64,000 bases of DNA, taken from Tubulanus polymorphus (Eukaryota; Nemertea; Palaeonemertea; Tubulaniformes; Tubulanidae). Position 1 is the first letter of the stretch. Each line of letters starts with the position of its first letter. The stretch is from contig NC_134029.1 in the NCBI RefSeq assembly GCF_964204645.1, forward strand, positions 4,845,001 to 4,909,000, given 5' to 3'. The notes beneath the pieces are model-generated. The model did not search any database. It had not been told where the DNA came from and was given only the letters and a program-made list of their open reading frames with translations. Shown here one piece after another: positions 24,068 to 34,179 of the stretch. Made by a program: the position numbers and the translations under genes.

Positions 24068-24183
24068 CTGACCATCTACGAAATCAGAAAATTTGTATGA
24101 TATTTTTCGAAAGACGGTTTCACGTCTGACCATCTACGAAATCAGAAAATTTGTATGATATTTTTCGAAAAACTGTTTCACGT
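24068..24183. repeat. 58-bp tandem duplication
   Basis: Two adjacent 58-bp units (24068-24125 and 24126-24183) beginning CTGACCATCTACGAAATCAG and ending TTTCACGT, differing at a few bases near the end. They lie about 190 bp upstream of SLC18-like copy B and have no counterpart upstream of copy A. Confidence 0.95.
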
Positions 24184-24349
24184 CCTTGTTTTAATGAAAC
24201 AAAGGCCTTTAGATACAAAAGTGAAAAAGCTTAGCCTACCTTATCGTTCTTTAAGCGAGGTTGATCGGCGAAATCGAAATCAAATCCTCAAAATGGAATT
24301 TCAACTGCAGCCAATCGAGATATCACTCTTTTCCCGATGAAATGCAAAG

Positions 24350-25720
24350 CTGGAATATCTAACAGTTGTGCTACGTGTCGCAATTTTACCAACATCAGTG
24401 AGTCACGCGCTCGTGAATTTCGCAGCGATTCCGAACAAATGTTGCCACGGAAGTAAGTGTTATTGCCGATATATTTTCACGACCTGGCAAATTTATGTGC
24501 TTAACGCCAGAAAACGAACGAAAAAATGAGTCCAGCTGCTGCTCTACGATCGAGCTGAGTCAACAGGTCTTCAGATTAACTGGTCAACACCTTGGTGAAA
24601 ACTCGAGAACGCTCGTGATGATAGTATTGCAAGAAGCGACCATGATTCAGAGCTATATAGATATTAAATGACGATGTTTTATTCATTCATTTTGAAATTA
24701 TTTCCGGGAATAGTCTAGACTTTCGTTCTTCGTCGTTTTGACAAAATTTTCACGATTCCCAACTCACTTATCAAATTTTAAACTACAAACTAAACTTAAC
24801 CTACAAGGGGTTTAAGTTCTTTATGTGCCGTGTATAGGGCCGACAGCGCAAGATCCTCGACTGCTTTGCGTAGTACAAAATGAAGGGAAATCAATTGAGT
24901 TAATGCACTATCTACGGAATTTCACCAGTGTTTTGCCTTAGAATTTCCAGAAAAACGTCCCTCTCAAGCATCGAATTTCCAAATGTAACTCTTCCATACG
25001 ATATTTCCTGAGGATCTTTGGCTTCGAGGAGTGACAGTCAGTACGAGAAATCCTCTTCCGATTTGTCCGATTTTAAGTTGGAAATTGTTTTCTTTGTAAG
25101 ACCGAGAGACTATGTCGTATCAAAACTTATCAACAACATCAGACTAATAGAAATTTCTTGAAAAAACCATGTATTTATTTAAACACACATATAATTTATG
25201 TATAATTTGAAATATTTACAGACTAGAAAGAAATGCATTTAAATTGCGTACGATATTCGTTATATACATTGATACAATAAAGTTTTAGATTAAATGGTCT
25301 TATTTGAATTATGATATCATTTCTATATATCTATACATATTGTAAGCGGTATAATAGATTATTATATTCGTAATGTGTTGAAATAAATTAAGTTACATCT
25401 TATGATTAACCTACAAGAATAGTTATTTACAAAATGCCATGACCTCCAGATGACGTAACAGTGAGAGCATAGAAGATGTGGGGGTAGTTTCGCTTAAAGA
25501 TAGTATACATATCATATAATAGTATATGATCTGAGATCTGTTTACTATCGAGAAGAAGAATACCGATTATATACAACGTGATATAGAGAAAACACAAACA
25601 AACCTACATCACATAGACAGAGATCAGGGCAATGTTAAAAGAATGAGAAAATGCGAGGAAAATGCAAGAGATCGGAAGGAAATATGACGTTCATTGTCAT
25701 GAATCGTAGCTGCTTTTCGC
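24350..25720. other. Intergenic; probable 3' UTR of the Ig-domain gene at its right end
   Basis: AT-rich with no coding frame recognised. TTTATT near 25172 (AATAAA on the minus strand) could end the transcript of the four-Ig gene, implying a 3' UTR of about 0.5 kb. Confidence 0.45.
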
Positions 25721-28667
25721 TCACTTGGCGATGGATACGCTGGCCGTTGCGGAACTTGCACTGTTCTTCGTCGTTGTGGGTTCAGTAGTGCGCTGTTGTA
25801 AATCTTCTAAAAAAAATAGATAAGTCGTAAAACTCATAAGCACATTTTTGACACGTGAAACTTTACTTCATCGAATTTAAAACGCCTGAAATAAAATCTG
25901 TCGCTATACGCTAAACTTACTTTTGATTACGTGTACGTATGTCCACGCCTTCTGCGAATTAACATTACAGAAATACCAGCCAGCGTCATCCGGGGTCACG
26001 TGATTAATTGTAAGGTCTAAGCTTTTATGGTTGCATTTAGTGACGCGAACACCGTCTCGTAATTTGGTCGGGTTGCAACCGTACGCGAACATCGTCGCAG
26101 ATGGCTGTTTGCTTTGTCCGTCTTTTCTCCACAAGGCGATAGGCGATTTTTCACGATGTCCAGGGCTCACCATCGCTGAGATCTGTCTACACTTCAGACC
26201 AAGGCTGTCGCCTTCTTCGACCACCCTACTGTCGGATTCAATTGTCACCTCGGCTGTAATGCGAATAACAACTGTCTTAGAAAGAAAGATTACGCTAAAT
26301 CGAGAACTTTTAGAGTACGAACGCTCGATATGAGAACTCGGGTAATAACCGGAATCAAAATAACCTACCTATTGGTTTTCCGACTGAAAGAGACAACGGC
26401 TCGGATTTGAATCTACCGAAATGACACGAATATTCTCCTTGATCGGCGGCTGAGAACTGTCGTATCTGCACGTGCAAATACATCCCCGCGACGCATCTAA
26501 CGCCGTTTACACGTGGATCTGAAGTCATACAGGACGTTCCGTCAACTACCAGGTTTCCGGAAGGTCCGACTAGCATCAACGACTTGCTCGTCGTGTCTAT
26601 GGGGCCATTTGCAACCCTCGTACAGGATATATCTACGGCACCGCCGATAGGGGGAGCTAGATAATTGGCACTGACTACGAACATACCTATAATGAAATAA
26701 AGAAGACATTTTAGAATAATAACCAAACCCAACGGTGTAATCAGAATAGCACAATTGAATGTCAACATAATTTCTAACTTCATTGACCAACTTGAAGTTA
26801 CAACGCTGACAATTATAAAGTAGGTAGTATGTAAGTAGTGGTCATATTTTAAAAAAAACATTTTTCAGGCAGAATGAAATAAATGTAAGTAATAAGAAGT
26901 AGTAATTTAACCTGTCATTGTCATAGAAGATGTGACTCATTTTATGCGTAGTTATGGTAAGTATTCGTTGTTATTGACTGATAATTGTTTTCAATGTCAG
27001 TCTAGTAGTCTAGACGCAATACATCACTGTTACCGGTTTCATGGTAAATACATTACGAACGATAAGAATTAGTTTATATTTACGATAGTTCGTGAAACAA
27101 ATAGCGCTATAAAACTCACCAACTTGTACGCTAATTTTCCCGCTGTAGTGGTTATTATGGAAACACTGGTATGAACCAGCATCGTTTAGCTTGGCGTTGG
27201 GAATTTTGAATTCAACATCTACTCGGCGATCATCGCTAGTGACATCTATTGGACGATTTTGTACCATGCCGTTCTTGCCCATGAGAATGACGTATTTCGA
27301 GATGACTGGTTCGTGGATCTCGCATCTGATACGGATAGTTCCGCCTTCGGGAATAGCTGAATCCGGCCCGTGAATCAGCACCGAATCTACTTAGAAAGAA
27401 AACGGAATTTTGACAGTTTTTTCGATGATCGGATACGGAATTAAATTAGAATTAACTAAAAAATCTCCTTAAAGCAATGATTATTGAAATGATACAAAGT
27501 TCAAGAAAACTTTTTTCAAGAAAGTTTAAGTTTAAGTTAATTTCAAATAGACCATCATTGTGCTTAATTTCATTACAATAAATTTCTACAAATACAATAC
27601 ATTCAATACGATACAATACATTTCGGTAAATATAAAGTAAATAGAGTTAGTTTTTACCGATTTTCAGATGTTTGATTTGAGAATATCGGCCTTGGCTGCA
27701 CTTATAAGCACCGGCATCTTTCAATTGGAGATTCGATAATCGCACGTGTATACAGGACGATGGACGGGTACACTGATTACTGGCGGTTATTGCCAGGTTT
27801 GATACGCGATTGCCGTAGGTATTCCCGAAATCAGGACCGGATAAAATCATATCGTCGCCGTGTTCTAACAGCAGTGAAAACGAGTTGCTCATCGCCGATT
27901 CGCAGAGTATATCTACACTGTCACCTCTACCGGCCGATGTTCTCGATATGGTCATTTTAATATTGTCTGAAAACCGGTAAAAGTAAAAAAATAACGGAAC
28001 TCAGAAAAAGGAAAACAAAAACATTTAACTTCAAACTACCATCATTTCGATGTTTTTATACATGACATGTAGTAACTAGTACTAACGGATAAAAGCAAGC
28101 ATACATGACAACATATTCTACCATAACAAACGATTATCTGGGAAGAAATGGCTAAAGTTGTTACTAGATAAATCTATACCTCTAAATTTTAGGTGGTTGG
28201 GTAACACATCAATAGTGTGTTAATGTGTTAGAAGAAATGAAAAAAAAATCAGTCAGCATAGCCTAAATACCGCCACTTCATAAACATCCTCTTAACCTTG
28301 ACCGTTAATATCAAACTATTTGCTCATGACTACTTTCTGATTGCGCATTTATGACACAGCAATAACTGCGAAAGTTATCGAGTATTTATCGGTATATTTG
28401 GGTGAACTTTGAACTATATTCGTTGATTATGATAAGCTCAAAGTTCCCGTTCAATTATGAGAGTAAAGCGCGGCCGACGAAAATGGCAAACGTTTTTATT
28501 GAATATGCGTTAGAATCGTCAGGATAGCTTAGACGGATCGGAAATAAGCAAAATCGATGAAATATAATGCTGAACTTACCAGGAATAGAGGCTGCGCTTG
28601 TGACCAGACGTGTAGATACCATTGCTGCCACCAGTAGAAATAACATGTACTGTTGTGTAGTCTCCAT
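25721..28667 (-). CDS. Secreted protein with four Ig-like domains (466 aa)
   Basis: Six coding exons on the minus strand: 28580-28667 (signal peptide, METTQQYMLFLLVAAMVST), 27658-27966, 27120-27386, 26369-26686, 25921-26253 (one Ig-like domain each) and 25721-25806 (tail). All internal borders are phase 1, the usual arrangement for shuffled Ig exons, and the sum is 1401 nt. Domain ends carry DAGAYKC, DAGSYQC, DQGEYSC and DAGWYFC. Domains 1, 3 and 4 have an additional cysteine pair between the canonical ones. Only domain 4 shows the usual core tryptophan (ALWRKDG). The tail is Thr/Ser-rich and ends ASVSIAK with no membrane or GPI segment, so secretion is predicted. A role in recognition or adhesion is possible; no named family was recognised. 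An in-frame ATG at 28790 is unlikely because a TATA box sits just above it. Confidence 0.85.
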
Positions 28668-28808
28668 CACTCGTTGTATATGAAATATAGCTTCTTCTTT
28701 GTGATCGAATACTCTGTAGTTTACTATCGGCTGTTTAGAATGTTCTCTTCTTCTTGCGAGTTCTGCGCCGTTCTTCGCTTTTTGGCCCATCTCTCGGCGA
28801 TAAAGCGA

Positions 28809-28816
28809 TATTTATA
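28809..28816 (-). promoter_or_regulatory. TATA box of the four-Ig gene
   Basis: TATAAATA on the minus strand, about 140 bases above the chosen ATG. Transcription would begin near 28780, below the upstream in-frame ATG at 28790, which supports the start at 28667. Confidence 0.5.
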
Positions 28817-28819
28817 TTG

Positions 28820-30916
28820 ATGCAGCGCCGAAAATAGACTGTCTGGGTTTTCCGCGACGACACACATATTTTAGTTAATGCGTGACTAACGCACGCGATT
28901 TCGGTGACCCCTCGTCACCCGAATGAATGAGTGAATGAATGAGCGTATTTCGAGCACCCTAAATAAACCCCCGCCATGCTGCCGGGTTGCTAAGAAAACC
29001 GCAGTGGACTCAATGGGAACAGCGAATCATCTCCTCATTGACCAGCTTTGTCGAGTGCTTAGAAAAAATACACGATGTGTTCAAATGTCTTTTTTCAAAG
29101 CATAAGACTGACTAGTCAGCGCAGTTTCTGGTGAAATTGGAATAAGTATTATAGATCGTAATAAATGATATTTTGAGAACCTTTTTAAAAACTAACTATA
29201 TAACAACAATCCACTTAGTACAATTTATTGAACACTTGGGCCACTATTCAAGGACGGATCGGACCAATGGACGTGGGCAGTTTCATCTCTGCTAGAAATT
29301 AAACTCTTAATAGTAATCTTAATCTATGTATTAGTCACATACTCTTGAAATTCATCGAAAATTAACCCGACACGATTAAGTACCGACCGAGTTGCCAAGA
29401 ATCTCGATGTTGGTTTTTCCGGGTCTGGCTTTTCCTCGCCGCTAAGTGATTAATATAGTCTGTACAGCGTTACCAAAAATACACGATGAAAATACACACG
29501 CTTTTGCTCGAGGGATATCCCACTGCAAAATTACACCGCAACTAAATTCATCAAATATCAGACGGTTCTCGTTTTCCCCAGCCGCGTGTTGAAGAAAAAA
29601 ATACGTTGATTTCCATCTATTTGAAAATGAAACTAATAGATCATTTAGATATGGCCATTTTTTCTATCTTAAGTGTCTTATCAAAGTTCCTTGATCTCCT
29701 TATATCAAATGGAAGGAAAGAAACTACTTAGCTCTTCATAGTTCAGTTGTCGATTTGAAAATTGTCTCATTCAAAATAGATATACAATGATAGAACGATA
29801 ACCACACTCAAACGTGGTGAACGGATAATACGATAAAAACCCACTATCTACAGATTAAAAGTATTTTAAAATCAAGAAATTTATCTATTCGAACAATCTG
29901 AAATATATAAAATGCGACGTTTCGATCTCACCCTAGAGATCATCAAATTATTTTTATTTGTAAATAGTGGGTTTTTATCTTAGATATACAATGAGTTGGG
30001 AAAGGTTTTTATCCGATTTTAATTCTTGATAAGTAAAATAAACTGCAAATAAAAGCGATTTAGCCAATAAGTTTATTCGTGGCACTAACTGGCGCGTTTT
30101 CATTTGTATAGTTCTTACCTTGAGAAAATCTAACTTTTCTTCAAAATCAGGAGCAATAAACAAAGTATTTTTGAGGTTTCTATCGATCTTATCTTGATAA
30201 CTAAACAACTAACAACTTTATTTCACATGTACAGGCATAGAAAGCCGAATCGACGAAAACAAAATGAAAAATAAAAAAACTTATTTTACCCGCTCGAGAT
30301 ATCTTTGCTAGAATTGTATTCGATTTTCCAATCATCGCTTTCGATTTCCGATTGTCTTAGTCTTAGAAATTGGAAAAAATATTTGTTTACTCAAACTTCA
30401 CTATGGATATTTCAGTTTTACGTCACTCCCAAAAAAATATTGTGCGCAAATATATAAATACACCTTTCCAACTGAATCAGACGTGATGTGAGACGAAACC
30501 ATTGAATTTCAGTTTTACTAAAATAACACTTGTTACGCTGTTCGTCTGGACTTTCATCAACAGTTTCTTATTTTGAATATCTATCACAAATATCATTAAT
30601 GAATCTTCGCGTGAAAGTGGAGGGAGTGGCTCCACACTTATAAATATGAAGAAATGACACGACACGACAATGAGACGAATTGACTACTTTGAGGAAGCCA
30701 TAAAAAGGCCGAAGTCGCTGTGAGTATTTTGAAACAAACGTGGGATGTTGTAACTCACTTAATTCATCGAGATATGAAATTAATGAACTTTTAACCGTTG
30801 TTTTAACGGGCTAAATTTAGCCGCGTTCAGTTTCTGTCAATAAATAACCGGTAAGCGATGTAGTGCAATAGTTTAAGTTGGTGACTGCTGGACGACACGG
30901 TCGAAAAGATTTCAGG
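28820..30916. other. Intergenic, holds one repeat element; no gene recognised
   Basis: AT-rich spacer between two divergently transcribed secreted-protein genes. Apart from the inverted-repeat element at 29832-29979, only short, compositionally biased open frames were seen (for example 29975-30208 on the minus strand). Confidence 0.5.
29832..29979 (-). mobile_element. Inverted-repeat element with hammerhead-ribozyme-like motif (Penelope-like/retrozyme relic?)
   Basis: Arms GATAAAAACCCACTATCTAC (29832-29851) and its near-perfect reverse complement (29960-29979, one mismatch) flank 108 bp. On the minus strand the interior reads TTTGATGATCTC, a six-base loop, then GAGATCGAAACGTCGC. This resembles the CUGAUGA / stem II / GAAAC-GUC core of the hammerhead ribozymes carried by Penelope-like elements and retrozymes. 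The catalytic C before UGAUGA is a T here, so the copy is probably dead. The assignment rests on memory of the family core, not on a search. Confidence 0.4.
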
Positions 30917-32290
30917 ATGTATCGTACACTGTTTGCATTGTGTCTCGTCAACGCTTCACTTGGATTTTGTGAGTACTGTAATGTGTTGTGTTATTACTTT
31001 CGAATTCATGTATCGTGTCTCTTCGTCTGTTCGATGTTTCAAATGTCATCATTATCCTTTTACCCTATGTTCAACGCTAGTTTTTTTTAATGTATCGTGG
31101 AATTCTTGAATTCATTCACAATCCCGATATTGCTAGGATGAGGTAAAGATAGTGCTCGTGGCAACATTGTTGTTTGTACAAGTTTTCTTAGCAGGCATTT
31201 TTACGAAAGAAGACTTTTTGAAAGGTTCTCGTGATGCATGTAATTTGAAAGTGCTCCCCGGAAGGCTTATAGAAATTATATGCAAATGCGAGTAATGCTA
31301 CGGTTCCTGACATATTTTGAGTGAAAACGGAGAAAGGTTTGCTACGTACATTTCTGCAATTTGACCTCCAATCAAGTTAGTTTAGAAACATATTTTGAAC
31401 AAGAAATAATGGAAAAGTGTCACCAAATAGTGAACTTTAATGCTCAAATTCTCTTAAAGTCAGCATCAGGGCAGACCTTCGTCGATGCCTCCTCACGGTC
31501 GCGGCGTATCTAGTATGATTATGTCTCAAAGTGTTTTGCATAATTTGGATGAAAGGGGTTCGAATTTCAGTGTGTGCATTTGTTGTTGTGCAGATATTAA
31601 TTCCCAGACATCGTCCATCATCTTTTCTTTCTTTATGTATTTTCAACTTCAAAATCCATAATTTGTACGAAGACTTTTTCATGCTACATCTCGTCATTCA
31701 GTTAAGAGTCGATCAGTTAATAATAGATTTCAATCTACCATAATAGAATAACTTGCGTTATCTAATGGAGAAAATACTCAAATTTTCAGGGATTACAGAT
31801 AACTCCAGCCGACAATGCGGGGAAAACGAGCAAAAAGGCAAGTACTAGGCCCTACTACTTTGTTGAGCTGCTAAGATTTTTATGCATGTTGTTCTTGATA
31901 TTAATATGTTTTAAGGCCAGTTTTATACCCTATATTCACCATGTTTATAGCGTGTTTTGACTGTAATTCATGAATTTTCTTTATTCATCTTTAGGAGCGC
32001 CTATCGGTGACTACGCCGTCTTCAACCTTTTGCAATACTCCAATTCCATAATACACGCGGCTTTCATCACCACAACCGTCGGTCGTTCGAAAAAGATCTA
32101 CGTCATTCCAGACGAGCAGCTGGACGATTTGAAGAACGGAGCGAACGGAGCGACGTATTTGATATACAACGCACAAGAAGACACGTCGACGTTACAAAAT
32201 GATATTCCCGACGAAATTGCGAAGGGAATGATTTCGATCAAATCTGATAACAGAGATTATTATCTAAAGGTAATTTGCGAAAGAATGTGA
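30917..32290 (+). CDS. Small secreted protein of unknown family (about 131 aa)
   Basis: Three exons: 30917-30968, 31790-31837 and 31995-32290. The first encodes a clean signal peptide (MYRTLFALCLVNASLGF) and ends at a strong GTGAGT donor. The middle exon joins in phase 1 and is best closed by a GC donor (AAG|GCAAGT); the nearby GT alternative would lead to a stop. The last exon reads GAPIGDYAVFNLLQYSNS and onward, ending VICERM-stop. A donor-like AAAG|GTAATT at 32270 leaves open a longer, further-spliced product. The mature protein is mixed in charge and asparagine/aspartate-rich, with one early Cys and one near the end. No domain was recognised. An AATAAA at 32815-32820 would suit the shorter form. 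Confidence 0.5.
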
Positions 32291-32814
32291 AAGAGTTCAT
32301 ATTCATTATCGTGCAGGAGATCGAGAACGATATTTTTTTCGTTTTATTCTTCGATATGTTTAATGTATACAAGTATAGTATTTATCGATCTATGTGTTAC
32401 AAAGTCAGACCAAGGTAGCAATGACAATCTGGGTCATCACATTTTCTAGTCGATTAGGCCTCTTTCTGTGTCTAAGATAATCTGACACTGGTTTCTCAAA
32501 CGCAATTTTATCATATTGTCGTAATCAAATCAACGTGTGTATGTGAACCAATCGTGTGGTTCAACAGATGAGGAACGTCTCACTGTCACAGTAGCACTGA
32601 GGCTTGTTATCGATCTCGATGTTTTACATATTATATTGATGTTCTGTGTACAGTTTGAGCTATTCTAATCTATCAAAATCGTAATTTATCAGTTAATTTT
32701 CGGTGCATAATGAATAGGGCGCGAGGAGCGATTTTTCAATCGTTCAGGAATTTAAATCAAATGTTTGGTTTATACTTCGTGTGGTACAATGTTAATCAAG
32801 GTCAAAGGCGAGAT

Positions 32815-32820
32815 AATAAA
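32815..32820 (+). promoter_or_regulatory. Possible polyadenylation signal
   Basis: AATAAA about 525 bases after the stop of the small secreted gene. It supports, without proving, that the gene ends at 32290. Confidence 0.35.
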
Positions 32821-33186
32821 AGAAAAACGTGTTATGTATTTTAGGATATTCCTTTTCATTTTTTTTTCTTTTCGGTCAATGTACATGATAATTCATCATT
32901 AAGTTCGATTTTGGAAGTGTAGTGGCCATTTTATCCAATGAATTTTAGAAAAATGTATTTCGTATTGGAAAAGATCGATTCGATCGTGCATTCGCGTATC
33001 AGTGAATACGGGAAATGATTTCTGCGTGAGGACCAGATTACAAACAATGACCTTGACATGGATTAGTTTACCGAATACACTGTTTTGAAAACATGAAACG
33101 CACATACAATGACTCAATCATACCCAGATATTTATTTTTTTATGTTCAGTGTATCGGTATATCATCGGTATATCTTATACACTGTA

Positions 33187-34173
33187 TTACTTACAGCGAA
33201 TTTTCTTGAAGAAATAAACTCGAACTTCGTTACCCAATAAAAGATAGATGTAAAAATTGATAGCGTAATTTACGCTAATGACGACTGTGAAAGCCGTGAG
33301 CAGTCGCTCGGTTAAATACGCCGGAATCACCATGAATGAAGTCACCGTATTCGGCATGTTCGTAGCGGCAAACACCAGCGAAACGGTGACCAACATCGTC
33401 GTCGTTCGTAGGTTCTTCGTTTTTGTTTTACCGTCGGTTGCTTTTGTCGTACCGAAATTTCGCGATCTGTACAGCGCAATGGCGATTATCGAATTGAACG
33501 ACAGTATCAGAATGACCGGCACGAAATGAATGTACGAAACGGTGAATACGAACGCCATTCGCTGATTCTCGAATGTAAAATAGCAGCCGAGATTTGGTGA
33601 ATATTGCATAATCATCAACGTATAGCTTGACAGTATCGTATTCGGTATAAACATGACGGCCATAACGACACGGGCGAAGAATGGCGTGCATATCAGACGA
33701 GATGTGAACGGAAACAAGACGACTAGAAGCCTTTCTAAGGTGATGGCTACGACCAACCAAGAGCTATAACACACCGACAGTTCGAACGTAAACTCGTAAG
33801 CGATACAGCGTACGCGACTCGAAAAGGTAATACCGGTATTAAAGCCGCTTTCGAGGATGGCCTCGAACACGGGAATTCCGGTGAGACTGAGGCATCGCGC
33901 CAGATCGGTTACTGATAACAGTACTAGGTAATTGGCGTAGGAAAGCCGCCGGAACTGTTTGCTGGACATCACTAGAAACGTGGACACGTTGCCGAACAAT
34001 CCCAACGCGAAGATGATCGGTAAAGTGACGAGTAGAAATACACGGATGCCACCAGACGATCCCGTAATGGACGAGAGCGCAAAGAATAAATGGTACGGCC
34101 GCCCAACTTCTGCCTCGCTAGTATTCATCATTAATTTGATTATTTTTTCGACAAAGGTCTTGGCAACTGTCAA
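33187..34173 (-). CDS. Rhodopsin-family GPCR, orphan, neuropeptide-receptor-like (328 aa, intronless)
   Basis: Seven-helix receptor predicted at the cell surface, coupling to G proteins. Seen: sequon Asn17 in the N-terminus, GN in TM1 (Asn62), LSVTD in TM2 (Asp90), the conserved disulfide pair Cys123 (TM3) and Cys197 (ECL2), ITLERLLVV at the end of TM3 (Glu147-Arg148, LER where most receptors have DRY), Pro274 in TM6 (NMPN), and NFYIY in TM7 (306-310) in place of NPxxY, followed by a basic helix 8. The pattern is common among invertebrate FMRFamide-type and other peptide receptors, but the ligand cannot be inferred. The frame is uninterrupted. The tail is very short. TTTATT at 33131-33136 offers a close minus-strand polyadenylation signal. 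Confidence 0.9.
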   Translation of the reverse strand: MTVAKTFVEKIIKLMMNTSEAEVGRPYHLFFALSSITGSSGGIRVFLLVTLPIIFALGLFGNVSTFLVMSSKQFRRLSYANYLVLLSVTDLARCLSLTGIPVFEAILESGFNTGITFSSRVRCIAYEFTFELSVCYSSWLVVAITLERLLVVLFPFTSRLICTPFFARVVMAVMFIPNTILSSYTLMIMQYSPNLGCYFTFENQRMAFVFTVSYIHFVPVILILSFNSIIAIALYRSRNFGTTKATDGKTKTKNLRTTTMLVTVSLVFAATNMPNTVTSFMVIPAYLTERLLTAFTVVISVNYAINFYIYLLLGNEVRVYFFKKIRCK

Positions 34174-34179
34174 ATAAGG

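Larger units (their letters stand above)
18290..24340 (-). repeat. Segmental tandem duplication carrying the two SLC18-like genes
   Basis: 3' flank, coding frame and 5' flank are repeated in the same order with a period of about 3.2 kb. The coding frames are far more alike than the flanks, so purifying selection or gene conversion has acted on them. Exact break points were not determined. Confidence 0.8.
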
